From UMGS1052 sp045532035 (GTDB taxonomy: Bacteria > Bacillota > Clostridia > Oscillospirales > CAG-382): 5,988 bases of DNA. Below are positions 1 through 5,635 of the stretch, piece after piece. The position numbers and the translations under genes were made by a program. Within the stretch, counting starts at the first letter, position 1; every line of letters begins with the position of its first letter. The notes under the pieces are model-generated. The model did no database searches. It saw nothing but the letters and a program-made list of their open reading frames with translations, and had not been told where the DNA came from. The DNA lies in assembly GCA_045532035.1 (NCBI GenBank), contig JAZSFD010000029.1, positions 1 to 5,988 of the forward strand. Reading direction: 5' to 3'.

Positions 1-906
1 GGGAACCTCACAGGCACCTGAATAACCGATGGCGTGAGGTGTACCCGAATCGGGAACTCCGCAGACATAGTCGATTTCAGCTTTTTTGCCTGAATTCATG
101 TCGTTCTTTGCCATGATCGCACCGTTGCGGTAGCGCATACATTCGACATTGACTCCTTCGTAGGTTGAGGGTGGATATCCGAAATATGACCAAAGAAAAG
201 CGCAGATGCGCATTTTTTTGCCCGGATTTGCAAGCCGCGCAAAGGTATCGGCGGAAAATCCTACTATTTCTCCCGGACCGAGTTCAAGATAGTCTTCAAA
301 ACCGAGCTTCTGATATGCATATGACTCGAAGGAAACGCAATAGCCAGAATCGTTCTTGCCGACAAGTACAGGGATTCTTCCGAGTCTGTCGCGTGCTGCT
401 ATGATGCTTCCGTCTTCCTTGAGAATCAGCATTGAGCAGGTGCCTTCAATCTCTTTCTGTGCAAAAGCTATGCCTTCGATAAAGTTGCTTTTCTGATTGA
501 TAAGGGCGGCAACAAGCTCTGTCGAATTGACCGCGCCTCCCGTCATGGCATCAAAGTGACCGCCGCTGAATGAGAGATAGCGATCTATCAGATCTTCCTT
601 GTTGTTGATGATACCTATCGTACAGATGGCGTATGTACCGAGGTTGGAACGAACCAACAAGGGCTGAGGATCGCTGTCGCTGATACAGCCAATGGCGGAA
701 GTTCCGTGCATTTCTTCGAATACATGCTCGAATTTTGTTCGAAAAGGAGATTTTTCGATGTTATGAATGACTCTTTGCAGACCGATCTCTTTGTCATATG
801 CCGCGATACCGCCACGGCGTGTGCCGAGATGCGAATGATAGTCTGTGCCGAAGAAAACCTCGTGCATACTGTCATTTTGTGAGGCGATTCCAAAAAATCC
901 TCCCAT
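1..906 (-). CDS. PurF-family amidophosphoribosyltransferase-like protein, glutaminase site degenerate (3' end outside window)
   Basis: The reading frame is open from ATG 904-906 to base 1 (302 codons), so the C-terminal part is missing. The start is fixed by AGGAGG at 912-917, 5 nt upstream. The protein has a class II glutamine-amidotransferase fold N-terminally (MGGFFGIA start, SHLGTRRGG at about 25-33, NSTEL later). The beginning of the PurF phosphoribosyltransferase half follows, with VPDSGTPHAIGYS at about 284-296 matching the PurF VPDSG..A.GYA motif. PurF makes phosphoribosylamine from PRPP and glutamine, the first step of purine synthesis. Here the N-terminal nucleophile cysteine (CGVFGI in PurF) is replaced by Gly (GGFFGI), the glutamine-binding RYST motif reads SDSD, and HNGN reads TIGI. 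Glutamine hydrolysis is therefore unlikely. It may use ammonia, work with a partner, or have another role. It lies 36 nt downstream of purC in the same operon. Family assignment is confident; function is not. Confidence 0.93.
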   Translation of the reverse strand, partial: MGGFFGIASQNDSMHEVFFGTDYHSHLGTRRGGIAAYDKEIGLQRVIHNIEKSPFRTKFEHVFEEMHGTSAIGCISDSDPQPLLVRSNLGTYAICTIGIINNKEDLIDRYLSFSGGHFDAMTGGAVNSTELVAALINQKSNFIEGIAFAQKEIEGTCSMLILKEDGSIIAARDRLGRIPVLVGKNDSGYCVSFESYAYQKLGFEDYLELGPGEIVGFSADTFARLANPGKKMRICAFLWSYFGYPPSTYEGVNVECMRYRNGAIMAKNDMNSGKKAEIDYVCGVPDSGTPHAIGYSGACEVP

Positions 907-942
907 ATTGTCCTCCTGTGAAATTTGTCTGTGAAAGGGAAA

Positions 943-1629
943 TTATGCAAAGAAAAGTTCGGAGAGTGTCATGGGATCGATATATTCGCCGTTTTTGTAA
1001 ACGCGCATATTGCCCGATGCGATCTCGTCGATAAGCATTACATTTCCGTCGGGGTCATAGCCGAATTCAAACTTGATGTCATAAAGCACAAGACCTTTTT
1101 CAAGGAGATCGTCAGCAACGATCTGAGTGATTTTCTGGGTCATTGCTTTCATGTCGTCATACTGCTTTTCTGTCATAACACCGAGATCAACAAGTCCGTC
1201 CTTTGTAACAAGGGGATCGCCCTTTTCGTCGTTCTTGAAGGTCATTTCAACATATGCGGGAAGGTCAGCGCCTTCTTCAATATAATCGCTGTAACGGCGG
1301 TAGAAGCTTCCGACAGCCTTGTGACGGCAGATTACTTCGAGTCCCTTGCCGAATACCTTTGCGGGGAGAACTTCCATTGTTGTATCGTCGAGATTGGCGT
1401 TTACGTAATGTGTGCGGATGCCTGCTGCGTTTACTTTTTCGAAGAAATAGATAGACATACGGAGATTTACATCGCCGACACCGTCAATAGTGAGACCGAC
1501 AGAGTTTTCTCCGGGATCGAAAACGCCGTCCTTGCCGGTGCAGTCGTCTTTGAACTTGAGAAGATAGTTTCCGTTGTCGAGAGCGAAAACGTCCTTTGTT
1601 TTTCCTGTGTAGACAAGCTTCTTTTCCAT
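943..1629 (-). CDS. purC: Phosphoribosylaminoimidazole-succinocarboxamide synthase (SAICAR synthetase)
   Basis: 228 aa, close to the usual ~235 aa of bacterial PurC. The enzyme joins CAIR and aspartate using ATP to make SAICAR in the cytoplasm. Visible family motifs are GKTKDVF near the N-terminus (9-15, ATP-binding strand), FKDDCT (26-31), EVICRHKAVGSFYRR (98-112), DIKFEFG (184-190, SAICAR synthetase signature) and LIDEIASGNMRVY (199-211). The last motif replaces the commoner DE.SPD..R.W, so this is a divergent PurC subtype rather than the E. coli or B. subtilis type. ATG 1627-1629 is preceded by AAAAGGAG (1638-1645) with 8 nt spacing. It follows purE by 36 nt and precedes the PurF-like gene by 36 nt. 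All three are on one strand with no terminator between, so co-transcription from the riboswitch-controlled promoter is expected. Confidence 0.97.
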   Translation of the reverse strand: MEKKLVYTGKTKDVFALDNGNYLLKFKDDCTGKDGVFDPGENSVGLTIDGVGDVNLRMSIYFFEKVNAAGIRTHYVNANLDDTTMEVLPAKVFGKGLEVICRHKAVGSFYRRYSDYIEEGADLPAYVEMTFKNDEKGDPLVTKDGLVDLGVMTEKQYDDMKAMTQKITQIVADDLLEKGLVLYDIKFEFGYDPDGNVMLIDEIASGNMRVYKNGEYIDPMTLSELFFA

Positions 1630-1665
1630 GATTTTTTCTCCTTTTGTATATTAAAAATTTTTAAC

Positions 1666-2154
1666 TTAAAACTGTGCGGAAATTGCTGCATCCTTTTCAA
1701 GCACCTTTGCTGCGTCGGATGCTCTTTTTGCGTCAAGCTTTGCAGCCAGTTCTTTGTCTTCAACTGCAAGAATCTGAGCGCACAGAAGAGCGGCGTTTGC
1801 TCCGCCGTTGATGGCAACGGTTGCCACCGGAATGCCGGTGGGCATCTGTACTGTTGAAAGAAGTGCATCCATTCCGTCGAGATTGGAAGACTTGCAGGGA
1901 ATACCGATTACGGGAAGAGTTGTGTTTGCCGCAATGGCACCGGCAAGATGTGCTGCCATTCCTGCTGCTGCGATTATGGCTCCGAAGCCGTTCTCTCTTG
2001 CGGACACTGCAAAGTCGCGGGCTTCAACAGGTGTTCTGTGTGCCGAATATACATGAACCTCAAAGGGGATGTCAAGGCTTTTCAGCATATCTGTTGCCTT
2101 GGTTACGATTGGAAGATCGCTGTCGCTTCCCATGATGATTGCGATTTTTTTCAT
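1666..2154 (-). CDS. purE: N5-carboxyaminoimidazole ribonucleotide mutase (class I PurE)
   Basis: 162 aa, the normal length of a stand-alone PurE. It converts N5-CAIR to CAIR, giving the substrate of the next gene product, PurC. Motifs are IIMGSDSDLP (6-15), SAHRTP (37-42, with the catalytic His at 39), AAGMAAHLAG (63-72), DALLSTVQMPTGIPV (96-110) and GGANAALL (117-124). These are the class I pattern; class II PurE has SAHKT and lacks the AAHL element. The one oddity is HLAG where HLPG is usual. The start at ATG 2152-2154 is chosen because GGAGGAA (2161-2167) sits 6 nt upstream and the protein begins MKKIAIIMGS as in homologues. The frame stays open upstream to 2256, but that stretch is riboswitch leader. 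It is the first gene of the operon. Confidence 0.98.
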   Translation of the reverse strand: MKKIAIIMGSDSDLPIVTKATDMLKSLDIPFEVHVYSAHRTPVEARDFAVSARENGFGAIIAAAGMAAHLAGAIAANTTLPVIGIPCKSSNLDGMDALLSTVQMPTGIPVATVAINGGANAALLCAQILAVEDKELAAKLDAKRASDAAKVLEKDAAISAQF

Positions 2155-2169
2155 TATTCTTTCCTCCGT

Positions 2170-2224
2170 AAAAAACAAAAAAGGGTAGTTCCATCCCGTG
2201 AATAATTGGTTGATAGAACTGCCC
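2170..2224 (-). terminator. Intrinsic terminator, expression platform of the ZTP riboswitch
   Basis: On the minus strand GGGCAGUUCUAUC (2224 to 2212) can pair with GAUGGAACUACCC (2195 to 2183). That gives 12 pairs with one C/A mismatch and a 16-nt loop, followed directly by UUUUUUGUUUUUU (2182 to 2170). It lies between the aptamer and the purE ribosome binding site. Its 5' arm starts with GGGC, which is the 3' strand of aptamer helix P3, so terminator and ligand-bound aptamer are mutually exclusive. Expected behaviour is an ON switch: ligand stabilises the aptamer and RNA polymerase reads into purE. Confidence 0.9.
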
Positions 2225-2293
2225 AGACGGTCGGCGTATATTGCAGACTGTTCCATAGCGTTGATTCGCTTTTATCCGTCAGTAGCAGCCGCA
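2221..2293 (-). promoter_or_regulatory. ZMP/ZTP riboswitch aptamer (pfl motif)
   Basis: The minus-strand leader of purE carries the pfl signature. P1 pairs UGCGGCUG (2293 to 2286) with CAGUCUGCA (2250 to 2242), with one bulged U. P2 is AGCG/CGCU (2270-2267 and 2260-2257) around the loop AAUCAA. P3 is GCCGACCGUCUGGGC (2235 to 2221). The pseudoknot pairs GACGG (2280 to 2276) with CCGUC (2230 to 2226). The P3 sequence matches, as I remember it, that of the crystallised Fusobacterium ulcerans ZTP riboswitch, and the P2 loop is nearly the same. These RNAs sense ZMP/ZTP, which accumulates when 10-formyl-tetrahydrofolate is short, and control purine and one-carbon genes. Placement just before purE fits. 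Confidence 0.92.
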
Positions 2294-2310
2294 TTAAAAT
2301 TACACATAAT

Positions 2311-2339
2311 ATTATACAAATAAACTCACTATTCGTCAA
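2311..2339 (-). promoter_or_regulatory. Sigma-A-type promoter of the purE-purC-purF-like operon
   Basis: On the minus strand the -35 is TTGACG (2339 to 2334) and the -10 is TATAAT (2316 to 2311), with an exact 17-nt spacer. This is one base off consensus overall. Transcription should start near 2304, about 10 nt before aptamer helix P1, giving a leader of about 150 nt. Confidence 0.9.
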
Positions 2340-2357
2340 GAGAAGAAGCGAATTTTT

Positions 2358-2387
2358 TTGTTAAAAATCATAAAAAACGGTAATAAT
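2358..2387 (+). promoter_or_regulatory. Probable sigma-A-type promoter of the penicillin-binding protein gene
   Basis: TTGTTA (2358-2363) and AATAAT (2382-2387) are 18 nt apart in a very AT-rich stretch. The -10 matches TATAAT at five positions. It is back to back with the purE promoter, with 18 bp between the two -35 elements. The AT richness makes chance matches likely, so this is a moderate call. Confidence 0.55.
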
Positions 2388-2417
2388 ATTTTTTGAGAAA
2401 AAAGAGGTGTTGTCAAA

Positions 2418-4031
2418 TTGAACAAAAAACGTGTATTACTTATTTATTTTTTGTTTCTTTGTGCTGTGCTGTTTCTTACAGCTCGTTTTTATATTATTGC
2501 CGATAATGGGTCTCAGGCAATACAGACTCTTTCCGGACAGTATGTCAGAAGATTGGATATAGTAAATCGTTTAGGGTTTATCTTTGACAGAAACGGAGAA
2601 TATCTTGATGTTGTATCGGAAGGATATATAACTGTTGTAGATCCGGGTGATATTGCAGATGACGATGTAATATCACTTTCGGAAAAGCTTGCTCAAAACT
2701 CTGACCGTCTTCAATCGTATTATTATGATGCTTTGATTACCGGAAAGCCTTTCATTGTTGTTACAAATACTGATATCACCGACGATTATTGCAAAAGTTT
2801 TGCAAAATATAAAAAATCCGACGGCGTCCTGTGTCACCTTTTGGGATACAGAAATTCCGACGGCACAGGAATAACGGGAATCATGGAGGCTTATGATTCT
2901 TTTCTTACCGAATATTCGTCAGGAAGAGTGTTTGCGCGCTACAGGGCTGATGCCCGCGGAAGACGGGCTAAGGGCACCGATATGGAAATATTTGATGACA
3001 GATACAGCGAGCGCAACGGAATATATCTGACAATTGATCTTGATATACAAAAGGCTGCAGAAAGAATATGCTCGGAGCATCTCGACATGGGAGCGGTCGT
3101 TGTACAGGATACAAATACGGGTGAGATATACGCAATGGTATCCGCGCCTTCTTATAAAAAAGAAAATCTGCCCGAATACCTGGACTCGGACAGAGGAGAA
3201 TTGCTTAACAGATGTATGCTCGGGTACACACCGGGATCTGTATTCAAAACAGTGGTTTCTGTTGCAGCGCTTTCTGACAAAACTTTTGATCCTGATGCGG
3301 TTTATGAGTGCAAAGGGTATGTTGAGATCGAGGGCCGCAAAATAAAATGTCATAATGTTTCCGGGCATGGACCGCTTGATCTGAAAGAAGCTTTTGCCCA
3401 GTCGTGCAACCCTTATTTCATTGAGCTCGGATGCAGGCTCGGAATTGAAAAGATAGTTGAGACAGCACAAAGTATGGGAATCGGACAATATGATTCGGTT
3501 AATCTCTTGAAATGTACAAAAGGATATCTCCCGAAGAAGAACTCCCTGAGTATTTTGGCAAACCTTTCGGTGGGACAGGGGGAGGTGCTTCTTTCTCCGT
3601 TGCAGGTATGTTCTATGATGTCAACTGCGGCAACGGGGGTTTATCGTAAGCCGTCAATAGTCGTAAGAACAGTCATTGGAGACGATATCGTTGACTATGA
3701 AAGTGTTGCAGAAACGAAGATTTTCGATGACAAAACCTCAGAACTTATGAAGGAGCTGCTCATATCCTGTGTTGAAGATGGCACCGGATACCGAGCGGAG
3801 TCATACCTTGTCACGACAGCCGGAAAGACTGCAACCGCGCAAAGCGGTCAAATAAAGGATGGCAAAGAGGTAATACACTCGTGGTTTTCAGGTTTTTTCC
3901 CCGCCGAGTCTCCGCGGTTTACCATTTGCGTGCTTTGCGACGGTAACGGTGTCGGAAATGCGCATCCGTCTGAAATTTTCAGATTGATAACAGAAGGAAT
4001 AATCCAAATTGAAAATGATGCTCATGAATAA
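2418..4031 (+). CDS. Class B penicillin-binding protein (peptidoglycan DD-transpeptidase), SpoVD/PbpA-like
   Basis: 537 aa. One membrane anchor (about 6-24) leaves the rest outside the cell, where the enzyme cross-links peptidoglycan stem peptides. The class B dimerisation segment begins with RLGFIFDRNG (51-60), and the transpeptidase domain covers about 200-525. Active-site motifs are TPGSVFK with nucleophile Ser274 and Lys277, SCN (329-331), and KTA (470-472) where KTG is usual. HSWFSGFFP (487-495) is also typical. There are no C-terminal PASTA domains, unlike B. subtilis SpoVD. The start is TTG 2418-2420, supported by AGAGGTG (2403-2409) 8 nt upstream and by the lysine-rich MNKKR followed directly by the membrane segment. 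It stands alone on its strand, converging on sigE with a 10-bp overlap. Being next to spoIIGA-sigE makes a sporulation (cortex) role possible, but the sequence does not prove it; a vegetative elongation or division PBP is the alternative. Confidence 0.95.
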   Translation: MNKKRVLLIYFLFLCAVLFLTARFYIIADNGSQAIQTLSGQYVRRLDIVNRLGFIFDRNGEYLDVVSEGYITVVDPGDIADDDVISLSEKLAQNSDRLQSYYYDALITGKPFIVVTNTDITDDYCKSFAKYKKSDGVLCHLLGYRNSDGTGITGIMEAYDSFLTEYSSGRVFARYRADARGRRAKGTDMEIFDDRYSERNGIYLTIDLDIQKAAERICSEHLDMGAVVVQDTNTGEIYAMVSAPSYKKENLPEYLDSDRGELLNRCMLGYTPGSVFKTVVSVAALSDKTFDPDAVYECKGYVEIEGRKIKCHNVSGHGPLDLKEAFAQSCNPYFIELGCRLGIEKIVETAQSMGIGQYDSVNLLKCTKGYLPKKNSLSILANLSVGQGEVLLSPLQVCSMMSTAATGVYRKPSIVVRTVIGDDIVDYESVAETKIFDDKTSELMKELLISCVEDGTGYRAESYLVTTAGKTATAQSGQIKDGKEVIHSWFSGFFPAESPRFTICVLCDGNGVGNAHPSEIFRLITEGIIQIENDAHE

Positions 4032-4750
4032 AAAGATATGATATCTTTTTTCAAATCTTCTATGATCTTTTTTTCAAGTCTTGATATGTATGATTGTGAT
4101 ATTCCCAGAAGGTCGGCAACCTCCTTCTGGGTTTTTTCTTTTCCGTTATTTGTAAGACCGAATCTCTCGCAAATGATTCGGCGGTCTCTCGGGGGGAGCT
4201 TGCTTACGGCAGCGAATATCAGGCGTTTTTCCTCCTGCAATTCGATTTCCTTGTCAACTTCATCGCCGTCGGTTCCGAGAATGTCGGACAACAAAAGCTC
4301 GTTTCCGTCCCAATCTACATTCAATGGTTCATCAAGGGATATTTCACATCTTGAAGAGGCGTTTTTGCGGAGATACATGAGGATTTCGTTTTCAATACAT
4401 CTCGATGCATAGGTGGCAAGCTTTATGTTTTTGTCGGGGTTGAAGGTGTTGATTGCCTTCATAAGACCTATTGTGCCTATTGAAACAAGATCTTCAACAC
4501 CAATGTGGGTATTCTCGAATTTTTTTGCTATGTATACCACAAGCCTCAGATTTCGCTCGACGAGCAAAGCGCGTATTTTTGCATCCTCTCTGTGGTCTTT
4601 GCCAAGCTTTGAGAGCATTTCTGACTCTTCTGTGCAACTCAACGGAGGGGGCAGAGTGTCAGGCCCGTTTACATAATTTGTGTCTTTTCGCGAAAAAAGA
4701 AGAAACAGCTTTTTTAAGATTGCTTTGAACTGTATGCACTGTGTTTTCAT
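4022..4750 (-). CDS. sigE: RNA polymerase sporulation sigma factor sigma-E (pro-form)
   Basis: 242 aa, against 239 in B. subtilis, and clearly the same protein. It directs early mother-cell gene expression during sporulation. The amphipathic pro-sequence is residues 1-25 (MKTQCIQFKAILKKLFLLFS then RKDTN). It is followed by YVNGPDTLPPPLS, which aligns with YIGGSEALPPPLS of B. subtilis, so cleavage by SpoIIGA is predicted between Asn25 and Tyr26. Region 2 is about 64-130 (ERNLRLVVYIAKKFEN, EDLVSIGTIGLMKA, TYASRCIENEILMYLR). EPLNVDWDGNELLLSD (141-156) is a sigma-E hallmark, and region 4 is about 176-235 (TQKEVADLLGISQSYISRLE). ATG 4748-4750 is chosen because AAAGGAGAG lies just upstream and homologues start there; the frame is open further up, but that would overlap spoIIGA. 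It lies 19 nt downstream of spoIIGA. No sigG follows, unlike in Bacillus. Confidence 0.98.
   Translation of the reverse strand: MKTQCIQFKAILKKLFLLFSRKDTNYVNGPDTLPPPLSCTEESEMLSKLGKDHREDAKIRALLVERNLRLVVYIAKKFENTHIGVEDLVSIGTIGLMKAINTFNPDKNIKLATYASRCIENEILMYLRKNASSRCEISLDEPLNVDWDGNELLLSDILGTDGDEVDKEIELQEEKRLIFAAVSKLPPRDRRIICERFGLTNNGKEKTQKEVADLLGISQSYISRLEKKIIEDLKKDIISFYS
4030..4050. repeat. Perfect A/T-rich inverted repeat at the convergent gene ends
   Basis: AAAAAGATAT (4030-4039) and ATATCTTTTT (4041-4050) are exact reverse complements around a single G, with one more T at 4051. It sits immediately after the penicillin-binding protein stop and inside the last codons of sigE. The symmetry resembles a weak bidirectional terminator, but the stem has only one G-C pair and a real loop must open 1-2 pairs. 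A supporting role or plain coincidence of A/T runs are both possible. Confidence 0.45.
4104..4142 (+). terminator. Intrinsic terminator for the PBP gene, embedded in the sigE coding sequence
   Basis: CCCAGAAGG (4104-4112) and CCTTCTGGG (4123-4131) form a perfect 9-bp stem with a 10-nt loop. TTTTTTCTTTT (4132-4142) follows directly. The orientation is plus, so it would end transcripts of the penicillin-binding protein gene 73 nt past its stop codon. The same bases are sigE codons 207-216 (TQKEVADLLG) on the minus strand. On that strand the hairpin is not followed by a U tract, so sigE transcription should not be stopped. Confidence 0.85.
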
Positions 4751-4769
4751 TAATACTCTCCTTTGTGAT

Positions 4770-5555
4770 TTATGTAAGCAGGCAGGCAGGAAAAATACCG
4801 TCTGTTCCCGCAAAGCTTTGTTCGTTTGCTCTTCCGATGGCAACCTTGCACGAAATTTCTTTGTTATGATATTTGCAGATTATTCCGTCGGGGATGACCG
4901 CCTCTATGATCGCGCTTCCCGACGCTGTTTTTATCGGTATAAGTCGCACCTTGTTTTCCACCATAAATTGCTCATTCCGATCTGTTTCCTGTTTGTAGAG
5001 ACTGTCATACTCTTTTGGGGATAAAAGAATCACAGGAAGTCCGCTTATCGGTTCTTTTACAAGGCATCCGCTGTCACACAGCAGAGAAAAACTCTTTTCG
5101 CCTTTTTTGCTTTTGATTGTGATCTTTACAGTTTGGCAGTCTTTTTTTAGAGAAAATATATCAAAATATAAAAAGCAAAATAAAAATACAGCCGTAAAAA
5201 CAAAAAATAGATTAATTGGCGAAAAATTTATGTATTTATCAGCCAGAGCCTTGAATATTCCTCCTGCGGCAAAAGCCGTTCCGAAAAGAATGATATAGCT
5301 TTCGGCGAACTGAAAGGCAGATTTTTTGCCAAATGCAACCAAAAGCATTGCTGCAGGTATATATATGGTAGACAGCAGTGAAACGCTTCTGTACGAAAAC
5401 ATCACGGTTATGAACGAAAGGAAAGCTGCAACAGCAGATGATAAAGCGATTCGAGGCAGCCTTTTTTCATATTTCATAAAGTGTGCCGTTATGCACAAAA
5501 GCATAAAATCAATAATGAAGTTTACAGCAATATAGATGTCTGCGTAAATAATCAA
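4770..5555 (-). CDS. spoIIGA: Sporulation sigma-E factor-processing peptidase SpoIIGA
   Basis: 261 aa, shorter than the 309 aa of B. subtilis. It is a membrane aspartic protease of the sporulation septum that, once signalled from the forespore, cleaves pro-sigma-E. The N-terminal half is hydrophobic, with about five membrane segments (roughly 8-25, 36-54, 58-75, 85-104, 113-134). A soluble protease domain follows, with CDSGCLVKEPISGLPVILL (160-178). Asp161 is the expected catalytic aspartate. The family pattern is DTGN or DSGN, so Cys164 in place of Asn is a deviation. The domain ends with GTDGIFPACLL. The start is TTG 5553-5555; upstream are AAAGG (10 nt away) and CGGAG (4 nt away), neither ideal, so translation is probably weak. 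It precedes sigE by 19 nt, the conserved protease-substrate operon. Assignment is firm from topology, the DSG motif and position. Confidence 0.95.
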   Translation of the reverse strand: MIIYADIYIAVNFIIDFMLLCITAHFMKYEKRLPRIALSSAVAAFLSFITVMFSYRSVSLLSTIYIPAAMLLVAFGKKSAFQFAESYIILFGTAFAAGGIFKALADKYINFSPINLFFVFTAVFLFCFLYFDIFSLKKDCQTVKITIKSKKGEKSFSLLCDSGCLVKEPISGLPVILLSPKEYDSLYKQETDRNEQFMVENKVRLIPIKTASGSAIIEAVIPDGIICKYHNKEISCKVAIGRANEQSFAGTDGIFPACLLT

Positions 5556-5561
5556 ATTGCT

Positions 5562-5573
5562 CCGACCTTTCGG
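5562..5573 (-). promoter_or_regulatory. Small hairpin over the spoIIGA ribosome binding site
   Basis: On the minus strand CCGA (5573 to 5570) pairs with UCGG (5565 to 5562) around the loop AAGG. The loop holds one Shine-Dalgarno candidate and the 3' strand is part of the other (CGGAG). With the TTG start this suggests low initiation. The stem is only 4 bp, so this is a tentative call. Confidence 0.35.
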
Positions 5574-5586
5574 TTTTCTCTCTGTG

Positions 5587-5625
5587 ATTATATTATGTCA
5601 CACGCCCATGAGTGAAAATTGTCAG
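5587..5625 (-). promoter_or_regulatory. Candidate spoIIGA-sigE promoter, spoIIG-like 22-bp spacing
   Basis: On the minus strand CTGACA (5625 to 5620, one base off TTGACA) and CATAAT (5597 to 5592, one base off TATAAT) are 22 bp apart. The B. subtilis spoIIG promoter, activated by Spo0A, is known for the same long spacing. A perfect TATAAT lies at 5592 to 5587, but nothing resembling a -35 is found 16-18 bp from it. TGTCAGAA on the plus strand (5620-5627), covering the -35, resembles the 0A box TGTCGAA with one inserted base. Confidence 0.5.
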
Positions 5626-5635
5626 AAAAAGCAAT

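Noticed and set aside
1651..1664. Palindrome TTAAAAATTTTTAA between purE and purC
   Set aside because: It is pure A/T with no G-C stem and no T tract beyond it. It is unlikely to terminate or bind a regulator and is expected by chance in an AT-rich spacer.
925..1857. Long plus-strand open frame (310 codons) antisense to purC and the 3' part of purE
   Set aside because: It mirrors two certain genes, is very rich in Cys, Val and Phe from complementary codons, has no convincing RBS and resembles no protein. It is a shadow of the codon use on the other strand.
2155..2339. Upstream extension of purE to 2256, and a small frame at 2154-2339
   Set aside because: Both overlap the riboswitch, its terminator or the promoter. 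The purE RBS at 2161-2167 and homologue length fix the start at 2154.
2331..2353. ATTCG-N13-CGAAT inverted repeat over the purE -35, considered as a PurR operator
   Set aside because: Bacillus PurBoxes are arranged CGAA...TTCG with longer flanking matches. Here the arms face the other way and are only 5 bp, and control is already explained by the riboswitch.
2919..3488. 189-codon minus-strand frame inside the PBP gene
   Set aside because: It lies wholly within a confident coding region and shows no domain, RBS or promoter.
4751..4843. 31-residue N-terminal extension of sigE
   Set aside because: It would overlap the spoIIGA coding end. The start at 4750 has a strong RBS and matches the known pro-sigma-E N-terminus.
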